From the NCBI GenBank assembly GCA_942491945.1, contig CALODD010000085.1, positions 1-64,000 on the forward strand: a stretch of 64,000 nucleotides of DNA, read 5' to 3'. The notes under the pieces were generated by a model. That model saw nothing but the letters and a program-made list of their open reading frames with translations, did not search any database and was not told the DNA's origin. Every line of letters starts with the position of its first letter. The first letter of the stretch is position 1. The position numbers and the translations under genes are program-made. This document shows positions 35,085 through 43,949 of the stretch, piece by piece. This DNA comes from JAJDYQ01 sp942491945. Its GTDB lineage: Bacteria; Pseudomonadota; Gammaproteobacteria; JAJDYQ01.

Positions 35085-35573
35085 TTATTTTCTTGAGTAT
35101 TTCAGGAACGCATAAGAATGAATGTTCTTCTCATCCGGTTGATGCTCCTCAGTCGACACAAGCTTCCACTCAGAATCATCAAATTCTGGAAACCATGCAT
35201 CCCCCTCGAATTCATCATCTACAGCTGTGATGTATAAGTTTTTCACATCGTTCAGTGCCTGCGCATAGAGGTTGGCACCACCAATGATCATTACTTCTTC
35301 GACATCACCCGCGCAAGATAACGCTTCATCTACTGAATGCACGACATCCGCACCTTCAGCCACGTAATCCGTATTACGCGAAATCACGATATTCTGACGA
35401 CCCGGTAATGGACGCCCAAGTGACTCCCAGGTTTTTCGCCCCATGACAATTGGCTTACCCATGGTCGTCGCTTTGAAATATTGCAAATCAGCGGGCAACT
35501 TCCATGGCAGTTGGTTATCACGACCGATGAGGCGGTTGCGATCCATCGCAACAATAATAGATAACTCGGGCAT
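35085..35573 (-). CDS. folA: Dihydrofolate reductase
   Basis: A 162-residue DHFR that regenerates tetrahydrofolate after ThyA. Motifs: MPELSIIVAMDRNRLIGRDN start, LPWKLPADLQYFK (with catalytic Asp), GRKTWESLGRPLPGR and MIIGGANLY (NADPH loop). The start at 35573 lies two bases after the thyA stop; the in-frame extension to 35612 is within thyA. Coupled thyA-folA fits their shared pathway. Confidence 0.97.
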   Translation of the reverse strand: MPELSIIVAMDRNRLIGRDNQLPWKLPADLQYFKATTMGKPIVMGRKTWESLGRPLPGRQNIVISRNTDYVAEGADVVHSVDEALSCAGDVEEVMIIGGANLYAQALNDVKNLYITAVDDEFEGDAWFPEFDDSEWKLVSTEEHQPDEKNIHSYAFLKYSRK

Positions 35574-35575
35574 GG

Positions 35576-36409
35576 TTAGACCGCTATAGGTGCCCGAATC
35601 GCTTCGTGACACTGATAGTCCACCAACTCAAAATCATCAAACGTGAAATCAAAAATATTCTTCACATCTGGATTAACCTTCATGCTCGGTAGTGAATATG
35701 GTTCACGTGATAATTGCAGTTCCACCTGTTCGCTATGATTGGAATACAGATGTGCATCACCGAAAGTATGCACGAAGTCACCGACCTCAAGATCACAAAC
35801 CTGAGCCAGCATCATCGTTAATAACGAATAGGACGCGATATTAAATGGCACGCCGAGAAAGATATCGGCACTACGTTGATATAACTGACAGGATAACTTG
35901 CCATCAGCGACATAGAACTGAAAGAAAGCATGGCACGGAGCTAATGCCATCTTTCCCTGTCGAGCATTTTCATCAGGCTTAATAGACTCATCAGGAAGGT
36001 CGGCTACGTTCCAGGCACTGATAATGAGTCGGCGCGAATTAGGTGTCTTTTTAATTTGATCAACCAGTTCCGTAATCTGATCGATATGACGACCATCAGG
36101 CGTTGGCCAGTTGCGCCACTGATATCCATAAATAGGTCCCAGGCTACCATTCTCGTCTGCCCAGGCGTCCCAGATCTTCACGCCGTGCTCTTTCAGATAA
36201 TCCAGCGTTGTCTCACCTTTCAGAAACCAGAGCAGTTCATGAATAATCGACTTCAGATGGCATTTTTTGGTCGTCACCAGAGGAAAGCCTTCCGATAAAT
36301 CAAAGCGCATCTGATAACCGAATACGCTTTTGGTACCAGTCCCGGTACGATCCCCTTTTTGCGTGCCGTGATCGCGCACATGGCGCATTAAGTCGAGGTA
36401 TTGTTTCAT
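35576..36409 (-). CDS. thyA: Thymidylate synthase
   Basis: A 277-residue ThyA that methylates dUMP to dTMP using methylenetetrahydrofolate. The catalytic Cys is in LAPCHAFFQFYV. RSADIFLGVPFNIASYS binds dUMP and DRTGTGTKSVFG forms the N-terminal phosphate loop. An insert near residues 92-165 makes it slightly longer than the 264-residue E. coli form. Between lgt and folA, a gene order seen in many Gammaproteobacteria. Confidence 0.98.
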   Translation of the reverse strand: MKQYLDLMRHVRDHGTQKGDRTGTGTKSVFGYQMRFDLSEGFPLVTTKKCHLKSIIHELLWFLKGETTLDYLKEHGVKIWDAWADENGSLGPIYGYQWRNWPTPDGRHIDQITELVDQIKKTPNSRRLIISAWNVADLPDESIKPDENARQGKMALAPCHAFFQFYVADGKLSCQLYQRSADIFLGVPFNIASYSLLTMMLAQVCDLEVGDFVHTFGDAHLYSNHSEQVELQLSREPYSLPSMKVNPDVKNIFDFTFDDFELVDYQCHEAIRAPIAV

Positions 36410-36450
36410 TCGTTTTGTCGCAGAGTCACAGAGACACAGAAGGTCTCAAT

Positions 36451-37251
36451 TTATTCATTATGTTTTTTATACGCAAACCATAACATCCAGAGTCCAACCA
36501 AAACCATCGGCAGACTTAATAATTGCCCCATGGTCATCCAGTCTGAGGCCACAAAGCCATTTGTACCCGTGTTGTAGTCTGGTTCCCGGACAAATTCTAC
36601 CGCAAAGCGGAACACGCCATAACCCAGTAAAAATAGTGCTGAAACAGCCATGAGAGGACGCGGCTTTGAAGAATAAAACCAGAGGATCAGAAACAGAGCT
36701 AAACCTTCAAGCGTTGCCTGATACAGCTGAGAAGGGTGCCGCACAATACCATCCTGCATAGCTGGAAACACCATGCCCCAGGGCACCTCAGTCGCACGGC
36801 CAACCAGTTCCTGATTGATAAAATTACCGATGCGTCCTGCGCCCAGACCAATGGGAACCAATGGCGCGACATAATCCATGATGGTGAAAAACTTCAGATT
36901 CTGCTGGCGTCCGTATAGCCACATCGCGACCAGGACTCCCAGAAACCCGCCATGAAACGACATGCCGCCCTGCCAGATTTTGAAAATGGCAAACGGGTTA
37001 CCCAGCAAAACGGGAAACTGATAAAACAGCATATCGCCAACTCGCCCGCCGAGCACGACACCCAACATGCCATAGAACAGAATGTCATCGACCTGCTGCG
37101 GTGTTACCGGCGAACCCGGGAGTGACGCACGCTTTCGTCCTAACCACCAGGCTGCGGCGAATCCGATCAAATACATCAACCCGTACCAGCGAATCGCAAT
37201 TGGGCCACCCAGGTGCAATAGAATCGGATCAAAATCTGGATGGACGTACAT
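36451..37251 (-). CDS. lgt: Prolipoprotein diacylglyceryl transferase
   Basis: A 266-residue inner-membrane enzyme that attaches diacylglycerol to the lipobox Cys of prolipoproteins. The Lgt signature GRIGNFINQELVGR is present, as are the N-terminal IRWYGLMYLIGF and the conserved HPSQLYQATLEG. It acts before LspA (13162-13656) on proteins such as LolB and the TPR lipoprotein here. Its start is nearly joined to the DUF6498 gene. Confidence 0.97.
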   Translation of the reverse strand: MYVHPDFDPILLHLGGPIAIRWYGLMYLIGFAAAWWLGRKRASLPGSPVTPQQVDDILFYGMLGVVLGGRVGDMLFYQFPVLLGNPFAIFKIWQGGMSFHGGFLGVLVAMWLYGRQQNLKFFTIMDYVAPLVPIGLGAGRIGNFINQELVGRATEVPWGMVFPAMQDGIVRHPSQLYQATLEGLALFLILWFYSSKPRPLMAVSALFLLGYGVFRFAVEFVREPDYNTGTNGFVASDWMTMGQLLSLPMVLVGLWMLWFAYKKHNE

Positions 37252-37252
37252 A

Positions 37253-37909
37253 TCAGCTCACTTGTTCAGGATGCGGCATCTTATCAGAACCCTGGGGATG
37301 CTCCTTTAAATGGGCTCGGATATCGAGAATAATTTTAATCACGATCAAAGCCACCAACCCGAGAAATGGTTGTTGCAGACTTTGCACCAGAAACCCGCCG
37401 GCAATCAGGGCAATATGTAATACCACAATCCGATGGTACGGCTGATTCATCACCTGCTTTACGGTAATTTTGCCGGCTTCATCGGACAACATAAAATTTA
37501 ACGCCAATGATATAGCATGACTGACAAATAAGGCGACCAGCGCCCAGTAGAGCTGGTAGATTTCAATGACCTGCAATACAACCTCAACGGTCAGGTCATT
37601 ACCAACCTGCAGGCCGGTCTCAGCTTCAGCAAACAACGCAAAAACGAAGACACCATGCCCGAAACAGAACATGCCGTAGTGAACACAGAAAAAAATGGCT
37701 AATGGCAGGCGCTTACCGATCCGTACATACTTACCATCGGTATCCCCACCAGCCAGCAACATCTTCGGCACATTCAACACGCCAATCAGGATATTTTCCA
37801 GCCAGAACACCAACATCACCGCAAACACCGACCACTGCCACCAGAACACACCAGCCAGAGGTAAAAGGTTTGCCAGGAATAAGAATATGACGGAAGGGGT
37901 AAGACGCAT
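37253..37909 (-). CDS. DUF6498-like multi-pass membrane protein
   Basis: A 218-residue membrane protein with about five or six hydrophobic segments. The conserved motif VFWLENILIGVLNVPKM near residue 35, with FFCVHYGMFCFGHGVFVF, fits the DUF6498 family as I recall it. The function is unknown. Its start overlaps the end of the upstream NUDIX gene by one base, and lgt starts 1 base after its stop, so the three appear co-transcribed. Confidence 0.7.
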   Translation of the reverse strand: MRLTPSVIFLFLANLLPLAGVFWWQWSVFAVMLVFWLENILIGVLNVPKMLLAGGDTDGKYVRIGKRLPLAIFFCVHYGMFCFGHGVFVFALFAEAETGLQVGNDLTVEVVLQVIEIYQLYWALVALFVSHAISLALNFMLSDEAGKITVKQVMNQPYHRIVVLHIALIAGGFLVQSLQQPFLGLVALIVIKIILDIRAHLKEHPQGSDKMPHPEQVS

Positions 37910-38754
37910 TACTGGTGCAAGCCTGTCGCGAGCAAGTCGTAATCATCATCATCCGGCGTCAGTACACCGTGACGAATCAGAAAATCAATCACCACCAGAT
38001 TACAGTTCAGCTTGAAATCAAATGTATCACGCACGATCTCAGCGACATCTTGAATCGGTATCAACATAAACTCGTCGACTTCACCGTCAGTACAAACAGG
38101 CTGAAAATATTCTGGCAATTGAAGGTCGTAACAATATAAAACTTCTGGCTTCACGCCTCGTTCGTTTTCATAACAACAACTGATCGCTCTAACCGCCTTT
38201 GCCTGATCTGCAAGCTCAGCAGACATGCCCGCCTCTTCCATACACTCCTTGCGTAAGTTCTCTGCTGAAGACACACCGTAGGGAAAGCCACCCGCCACCA
38301 ACTGGTCCAGTTTGCCCGGCTCATAACCACGATCACGCGCACGGCGACCGATCCACATCAGTATCTCATCGCCATCCATGACATAACCATTCAAGTGCTG
38401 ACCAAAGGTGCGTGTTCCAAAATAAGACGCCACACCACGATCAATAAGAAATTCAGGTCGCTCACGATGTCCGGACGTGACGGGATAGATTTCGTGGTAA
38501 TTATTGTTAATCACACCACGAGCAATCAGATCACTCACCACCCGTTCAACAGCCTGTGTGCGCTGCTCGGCAGTCTCGAGTTGCTCATGTAAATTGAATC
38601 CAGCCTCATGGTATACAAACGTATCGTCATATTCTTTTAAGGTCGGAGCCAGGTCATCACGAATCCAGCCAACTCTAGCTTCGCCGACACATAAAGGCTC
38701 GAACTTGTCTCGCCGCATATCATTACAACGCTCGATTTTTTCCAGATAAGACAT
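37909..38754 (-). CDS. NUDIX hydrolase with N-terminal DUF4743 domain
   Basis: A 281-residue protein: an N-terminal DUF4743-like domain (1-120; FEPLCVGEARVGWIRDD) and a NUDIX domain (about 120-260). The Nudix box is variant: AGGFPYGVSSAENLRKECMEE keeps the KE..EE metal ligands but not the upstream Glu spacing. This form is typical of the Nudix20/24-like group found fused to, or near, thiamine pyrophosphokinases in eukaryotes. Some relatives clear damaged thiamine diphosphate forms; that is inference here. Confidence 0.8.
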   Translation of the reverse strand: MSYLEKIERCNDMRRDKFEPLCVGEARVGWIRDDLAPTLKEYDDTFVYHEAGFNLHEQLETAEQRTQAVERVVSDLIARGVINNNYHEIYPVTSGHRERPEFLIDRGVASYFGTRTFGQHLNGYVMDGDEILMWIGRRARDRGYEPGKLDQLVAGGFPYGVSSAENLRKECMEEAGMSAELADQAKAVRAISCCYENERGVKPEVLYCYDLQLPEYFQPVCTDGEVDEFMLIPIQDVAEIVRDTFDFKLNCNLVVIDFLIRHGVLTPDDDDYDLLATGLHQ

Positions 38755-38814
38755 GCCGTCTCCCGTCCGTAGGAGGCTACATTATGTCGAGATTAGATAA
38801 GGCTGCAAGCGGTC

Positions 38815-39399
38815 CTAATATTTAAAGTGATTCAGGCCGTATGATTTTCCAAAGGGACGATGACTGCTGCCATAGGGTTGTACAGCCTGGTTAGGATAGC
38901 CTGAATGATACGGCTTATTAGGCGTATTACCATATCGTAAATCAAAGCGATGATTATCACCCGTATGTGAATATTGAAGATTATATTGTGGTTGAGGGTA
39001 GACATACTGTGGTGTTGGGTAAGCTGGATAGTAGTAACGTGGTACTGTCACAATAGGCGGTACACTCTGAGATTCACTCGCCTGTCTCGCTTCAGCCTTT
39101 TCCTCCACGGCTTCTTGTCGTTCTCGCCGAGCTTCAATCAACTTATCGCGTTCTGCCTGCCATTTCTCACGCTGTTGATCAAAATATTCCATCTGTTTCA
39201 TGATGGAATAATCCTGTGTCATGGCTGGGTCACTTGAAGGGATATCAGTTGTTATCCCGGTATCTTCTACTGCTTGCTCTTCAGGCGGTTTATCAGAAAA
39301 AAATATGCGCCCTTCGGTATCGGTCCATTTATATACATTTCCGGCCATCACTAGCGCAGGAAATAATAGAGCCAACCCGAATAATTTAGAAACGTTCAT
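38815..39399 (-). CDS. DUF4124-domain exported protein
   Basis: A 194-residue periplasmic protein. The signal peptide ends at VMA, followed at once by the DUF4124 hallmark GNVYKWTDTEGRIFFSDKPP. A charged helical stretch follows (QREKWQAERDKLIEARRERQ, probable coiled coil, about 78-110), then a Tyr/Pro/Gln-rich low-complexity tail. The ATG at 39399 is chosen because the signal peptide begins there. It overlaps the glycine-zipper gene upstream by 14 bases. Confidence 0.8.
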   Translation of the reverse strand: MNVSKLFGLALLFPALVMAGNVYKWTDTEGRIFFSDKPPEEQAVEDTGITTDIPSSDPAMTQDYSIMKQMEYFDQQREKWQAERDKLIEARRERQEAVEEKAEARQASESQSVPPIVTVPRYYYPAYPTPQYVYPQPQYNLQYSHTGDNHRFDLRYGNTPNKPYHSGYPNQAVQPYGSSHRPFGKSYGLNHFKY

Positions 39400-39922
39400 A
39401 CTCCGACTCATTCGAATAGTCAGGTGCGGGCTGGTCCGCAGCAACGATTTGCCATTTACCATCATCCTGTCGACAGGCTGTACCTGTGGCCTCTTCTACC
39501 TTGCCATCAATAATGATTGATTGCGTAAAATCTCGACAATACTGGCCTGTATCACGCTGCCAGGTTTTTACTGGGGTAATCGAACCCGCATGACCGGAAT
39601 CAGGATTATTCCAGCTGGAGGGACGACCTGAAGGCTGATATTCGAGTGCTTCATGTGTGGTCTGAGAGTGGAACTGCTGATCTTTACAGTCGAGTGATTC
39701 ACCATAGCGGTTTCCAGCATAGCCGCCTGCCACTGCACCTAATACCGTTGCTGCTTTCTTGCCACCACCTTTGCCGAAACGCGAACCTACAATACCGCCT
39801 AATAATGCGCCTACAACGGTACCAATGGCCTCTTTATTACCTTCGCAGTCTTCAGCCCGTACCGATGAACTAGACACGACAAATGCCACGATCAGGAAAA
39901 AGTGAGGTATGTATCTCATCAT
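39386..39922 (-). CDS. Glycine-zipper 2TM envelope protein
   Basis: A 178-residue exported protein. The signal peptide (to VRA) is followed by a glycine-zipper pair, IGTVVGALLGGIVGSRFGKG and VLGAVAGGYAGNRYGE (about 32-72). A C-terminal domain resembles the RT0821/Lpp0805 surface-antigen type (GQYCRDFTQSIIIDGK, GTACRQDDGKWQIV). It is probably outer-membrane associated. Translationally coupled to the DUF4124 gene. Confidence 0.8.
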   Translation of the reverse strand: MMRYIPHFFLIVAFVVSSSSVRAEDCEGNKEAIGTVVGALLGGIVGSRFGKGGGKKAATVLGAVAGGYAGNRYGESLDCKDQQFHSQTTHEALEYQPSGRPSSWNNPDSGHAGSITPVKTWQRDTGQYCRDFTQSIIIDGKVEEATGTACRQDDGKWQIVAADQPAPDYSNESEYERF

Positions 39923-40032
39923 AAATATCTCCGGCCTATTTCCGTAATTCTAGACCATGTCACAATTATTAACCCAACAGTCAGATCAAAACGTGAGTAT
40001 TTTCACGATTATCACTGCATAATAACCCGTCT

Positions 40033-41463
40033 ATGCTGAACACCAAGATTGTCATCAAAATTGCTCTACTGAGCCTTCTCCTCGGCCATATATCTATCGC
40101 TCAGGCCTACCTACCTCAAGGTGTCAGGGATATCTTACGAAAAGAAAAAATACCCGGTGACAGTCTTTCAATATTAATCCAGCCAATAGATTCAAAAAAA
40201 CCACTCATTGCTCACAATATTCATCAGGCGATGAACCCGGCTTCGGTCATCAAGATCGTGACCACCTACGCTGCGCTGCATTTACTCGGGCCTGAATACA
40301 CATGGAAAACAGAATTTTATATCGATGGAGATCTACGGGGTAATACACTTTTTGGCGATCTTATTGTCAAAGGCTATGGCGACCCGTATCTGGTTGAAGA
40401 AACCCTGTTACCGATCCTTCGCTCCATGCGCAAGAAAGGGCTACGCCACATCACTGGGAAATTAATTATCGACAATAGTCACTTTGCGCCGATTGAACAA
40501 GATCCTGGCGAATTCGATAACAAACCACACAGAGTTTATAACGCCAATCCCTCGGCCCTGATGACCAACTTTCAGGCGACACGTTTTACATTCACACCTG
40601 ACACCGATACCGGACAGGTGAATATTGATATGTGGCCAGAATCTCCAGACATACAAATCAATAACGAGATGCAATACGTCAAGGGCAAATGCCGTGGCTC
40701 ATACCGCTGGCCACGCATGTGGTTTGACCGTGTTGGCGAAAAAGTGGTTGCTCGCTTCAAGGGTAAATATAGTTCTGCCTGTGGCCAGCATTATGTGCAT
40801 CGTGCGGTCAGTCAGCCCGAGGCTTTGTTCTATGGCGCCTTCTACCCAACATGGCAGTTTCTCGATGGCAGTCTGAATAAAGGTTATGCCAGCGGCAAAG
40901 TGAGCAACACAGCTAAACTTTTCCACACAACACACTCCCGGCCGTTAAGTGAAATCATTCGCCTGATCAACAAATTCAGTAATAACGTCATGACTAAACA
41001 GTTATTACTGACGATTGCATCAGAATCAAGGTCCACTCCAGCGACATTAGATCTAGGCCGAAAAGCCATCGATAGATGGCTAAGCTCACAGAAGATTGAT
41101 ACAAAAGACCTTTACATCGACAACGGTTCGGGTTTATCCAGGAATAGTCGTATCTCCGCAAAGACACTTGGTCAAATCATGCGACATCAATGGAACAGCC
41201 CCTGGATGCCTGAAATCGTAAGCTCCTATTCCATATTAGGCCGTGATGGCACCGGCAAGAAACGCCTTAAAAATAGCTCAATCAATGGCAATATGCATTT
41301 AAAAACCGGCCTGTTAGATCATGTTCGTTCAATCGCAGGCTTTTATCATGGTGATAATGGCAAGCGCTATATCATCATCGCATTACATAACCATGAGAAT
41401 ATACATAAACTCACTGGTACACGTATCCAGGATGAATTAATCAAGTGGATAGATAGCCGTTAG
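40033..41463 (+). CDS. dacB: D-alanyl-D-alanine carboxypeptidase/endopeptidase (PBP4 type)
   Basis: A 476-residue class C low-molecular-mass penicillin-binding protein that trims or cleaves peptidoglycan cross-links in the periplasm. The signal peptide ends near AQA. The active-site motifs are SVIK (Ser71, Lys74), SNN in INKFSNNVMTKQ and KTG in MHLKTGLL. The large insert between the first two motifs is typical of PBP4. It appears to stand alone. Confidence 0.92.
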   Translation: MLNTKIVIKIALLSLLLGHISIAQAYLPQGVRDILRKEKIPGDSLSILIQPIDSKKPLIAHNIHQAMNPASVIKIVTTYAALHLLGPEYTWKTEFYIDGDLRGNTLFGDLIVKGYGDPYLVEETLLPILRSMRKKGLRHITGKLIIDNSHFAPIEQDPGEFDNKPHRVYNANPSALMTNFQATRFTFTPDTDTGQVNIDMWPESPDIQINNEMQYVKGKCRGSYRWPRMWFDRVGEKVVARFKGKYSSACGQHYVHRAVSQPEALFYGAFYPTWQFLDGSLNKGYASGKVSNTAKLFHTTHSRPLSEIIRLINKFSNNVMTKQLLLTIASESRSTPATLDLGRKAIDRWLSSQKIDTKDLYIDNGSGLSRNSRISAKTLGQIMRHQWNSPWMPEIVSSYSILGRDGTGKKRLKNSSINGNMHLKTGLLDHVRSIAGFYHGDNGKRYIIIALHNHENIHKLTGTRIQDELIKWIDSR

Positions 41464-41541
41464 ATAGTTGATTTATCCGGAATTACCCCCATACTGCTTG
41501 TAGAATTTCACATAATAACGACATAACAAAGGGAGTTTTCA

Positions 41542-42498
41542 ATGATAGATTTAATCTTCAGTTTCTGGACAGGACTGGCTGTTGTTCTCCTCGTCATCCT
41601 CAAAACATCCGTTAAGTTTGTTCCGCAGAACAGAGCTTATGTTGTAGAACGATTCGGGAAATACACAAGGACTCTTGAAGCCGGTCTTAACTTTATTTTC
41701 CCTTTCATTGATAAGGTAGCCTACAACCGTTCACTCAAAGAACAGGCTGTCGATGTTCCAAGTCAAAGCGCGATCACTAAAGATAACATCGGCTTAACCG
41801 TTGACGGTGTTCTTTACCTGAAAGTACTCGACCCCTATAAGGCCAGTTACGGTGTTGAAGACTATACATTTGCTGTAACTCAACTCGCACAAACAACCAT
41901 GCGTTCTGAGATTGGCAAAATAGATCTCGATAAAACCTTTGAAGAACGCGATGCCTTAAACACTTCTATCGTCTTCTCTATTAATGAAGCAGCTGAACCC
42001 TGGGGCGTACAGGTCATGCGTTATGAGATCAAGGATATTGATCCACCACGCACCGTGCTGGAAGCGATGGAACGTCAGATGAAAGCCGAGCGTGAAAAAC
42101 GTGCCACAATTCTGGAATCAGAAGGTGAACGTCAGTCTGCAATTAACGTAGCCGAAGGTGAAAAGCAGGCGAAGGTTCTAGCTGCTGAAGCTTATCGTGC
42201 TGAGCAAATATTACAGGCCGAAGGTGAAGCTAAAGCTATTGAAATGGTCTCTGAAGCAAAGGCGAATTCTATACGCACAATTGGTGAAGCTGCGGATACG
42301 GATGCAGGCCAGAAAGCCATCCAGCTTGATCTTGCAACCCAGGCGATTACCGCGAAACAACAGATTGCTAAAGAATCAACTGTTGTACTCATGGATGACA
42401 AGAATAGTTCTGCGGGTAATACCGTTGCCGAAGCTGTTGCCATTGTCAGCGCCATGAATAAAAGTGATGCCTTCAAAACGGGAGGTCATGCAGAATGA
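41542..42498 (+). CDS. SPFH/stomatin-family membrane protease subunit (QmcA-like)
   Basis: A 318-residue SPFH protein. It has one N-terminal transmembrane segment, the SPFH domain (VPQNRAYVVERFGKYTRTLE to about 200), and a long Ala/Glu-rich coiled coil (KAEREKRATILESEGERQSA, then repeated AEGE and AEAY units). Homologues form large oligomeric cages or microdomains in the inner membrane and partner with NfeD proteins, as here. GGGAG lies 9 bases before the ATG. It overlaps the next gene by 4 bases. Confidence 0.93.
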   Translation: MIDLIFSFWTGLAVVLLVILKTSVKFVPQNRAYVVERFGKYTRTLEAGLNFIFPFIDKVAYNRSLKEQAVDVPSQSAITKDNIGLTVDGVLYLKVLDPYKASYGVEDYTFAVTQLAQTTMRSEIGKIDLDKTFEERDALNTSIVFSINEAAEPWGVQVMRYEIKDIDPPRTVLEAMERQMKAEREKRATILESEGERQSAINVAEGEKQAKVLAAEAYRAEQILQAEGEAKAIEMVSEAKANSIRTIGEAADTDAGQKAIQLDLATQAITAKQQIAKESTVVLMDDKNSSAGNTVAEAVAIVSAMNKSDAFKTGGHAE

Positions 42499-42968
42499 TC
42501 GAGTATTTTGACACAAATCCACATTCATTCTGGTTCACCATAGGCTTCCTGCTACTTGCCCTTGAGGCTCTCGCATTTGGATTTGCCACTGGTGTCCTGT
42601 TGTTCGCGGGCCTTGGGGGATTATTAACGGGCACAATGATATGGGCTGAGCTTATCCCAGCCACATGGTTAGCCGGAATAGCCACTTTCGGCATCAGTTC
42701 AGGCCTAAGTGCTGCAATCCTCTGGAGGCCGTTAATGAAACTCCAGAGCACTGAGCCTGCACCTAAAGATAATAGCAGTGACATGGTCGGCTATGAGTTT
42801 CAGCTTAATGAGAAAATCACTCGCGATACACAGGGTAAAACACGCTACTCAGGCATTGAATGGAAAGTCATTCTCTCAGATGATTCTACTACCGATACAA
42901 TTCAGGCAGGACAAACTGTTGTTGTAACCTCTGTCGATGTCGGCGTGATGCGAGTTAAAGAAAAATAA
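42495..42968 (+). CDS. NfeD-like membrane protein
   Basis: A 157-residue NfeD: three hydrophobic segments in the first 85 residues, then a C-terminal OB-fold domain (VGYEFQLNEKITRDTQGKTR, SGIEWKVILSDDST, GQTVVVTSVDVGVMRV). NfeD proteins pair with SPFH/stomatin proteins, and the ATGA overlap with the upstream SPFH gene shows coupling. Confidence 0.92.
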   Translation: MIEYFDTNPHSFWFTIGFLLLALEALAFGFATGVLLFAGLGGLLTGTMIWAELIPATWLAGIATFGISSGLSAAILWRPLMKLQSTEPAPKDNSSDMVGYEFQLNEKITRDTQGKTRYSGIEWKVILSDDSTTDTIQAGQTVVVTSVDVGVMRVKEK

Positions 42969-42976
42969 TTAGCTTA

Positions 42977-43948
42977 TTAATTTATCAACTCGAAATAAAC
43001 GAGCACTGTGCGCTGCATAAAGTGCTCATTGTTATCGCTAATCATGAGGAAGCGATTTCCTTTATGCCGGGTTAAACCTTCATAATTATCCACTGGCACA
43101 GCATCACCAACCTTAATATTCATTAGCGGCTCAATCTTGCCTTTCTCATTCTGTTTAATTGAAGCACGTTGTAGTTCAATCTCCCAGGTAGGTGCCAACA
43201 AACGGTGCTTTCTCTTCAGCAGCAACACCTGACCATCATCAAGTATTTCAATCGCACAGACCGAAGCATCTCTATACGAATCACGCGGCAAACTGAATTG
43301 CCCGCCGTCGGCAGCATATAAAACCACCTCATCCCATTCCGCATCTTCAAGCGGTTTTTCAGGCACCGTTAATACACCATGATCAGGATGAATCGTGACG
43401 GACTCCAATGCCTTGGTTCGTCTGTAATAGCTGGCATGTTTTTCTAAATAGCTAGGCAGCTTTCCACGTTTAAGAAATGTGCCGTCCGGTTTATGCCATT
43501 GCAATCTTGGCTTGTTCTCAAACGACACCAGTAGCTCCTCATCACCCGGTATTCCGTTATTCGCATTAACAATATGTAAACCTTCGCTATCGCTATACGG
43601 ATAAGACAGATCATCACCAGCAACATCTTTCAAGGCATAGGCATTCGCTAAGCGAATACCCGAGATAGCTTTTTCCGTAAATGTCAGGTCAAAATGAAAT
43701 ATCGAGCCATGATCGCTGATGGCGTACAACCGTTGTTCGTCTTCACTCCAGGCCAGACCAGATAACTCAACCATTTCCTGATCATTCATTTCCGTTGTAA
43801 ACAGGTGATGCGCGGACATGAATCGTATCTTCCCTATCTCAATTGCCTGACCATTTTCATCCACCACATCGATAACTTCATAGTCGAGCGCCTGTGCCTC
43901 AAATGAAGTTATAAGCAGGAAAATCGCCAGATAGATAAAACGCCGCAT
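42977..43948 (-). CDS. Exported esterase-like phytase-domain protein
   Basis: A 323-residue exported protein with a signal peptide ending around EAQA. A beta-propeller-like domain of the esterase-like phytase family follows. Marks include VELSGLAWSEDEQRLYAISDHG, YSDSEGLHI, ALESVTIHPDHGVL, and a closing NYEGLTRHKGNRFLMISDNN. Substrates in this family are mostly unknown. Convergent with nfeD; it lies one base after the radical SAM gene. Confidence 0.8.
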   Translation of the reverse strand: MRRFIYLAIFLLITSFEAQALDYEVIDVVDENGQAIEIGKIRFMSAHHLFTTEMNDQEMVELSGLAWSEDEQRLYAISDHGSIFHFDLTFTEKAISGIRLANAYALKDVAGDDLSYPYSDSEGLHIVNANNGIPGDEELLVSFENKPRLQWHKPDGTFLKRGKLPSYLEKHASYYRRTKALESVTIHPDHGVLTVPEKPLEDAEWDEVVLYAADGGQFSLPRDSYRDASVCAIEILDDGQVLLLKRKHRLLAPTWEIELQRASIKQNEKGKIEPLMNIKVGDAVPVDNYEGLTRHKGNRFLMISDNNEHFMQRTVLVYFELIN

Positions 43949-43949
43949 A

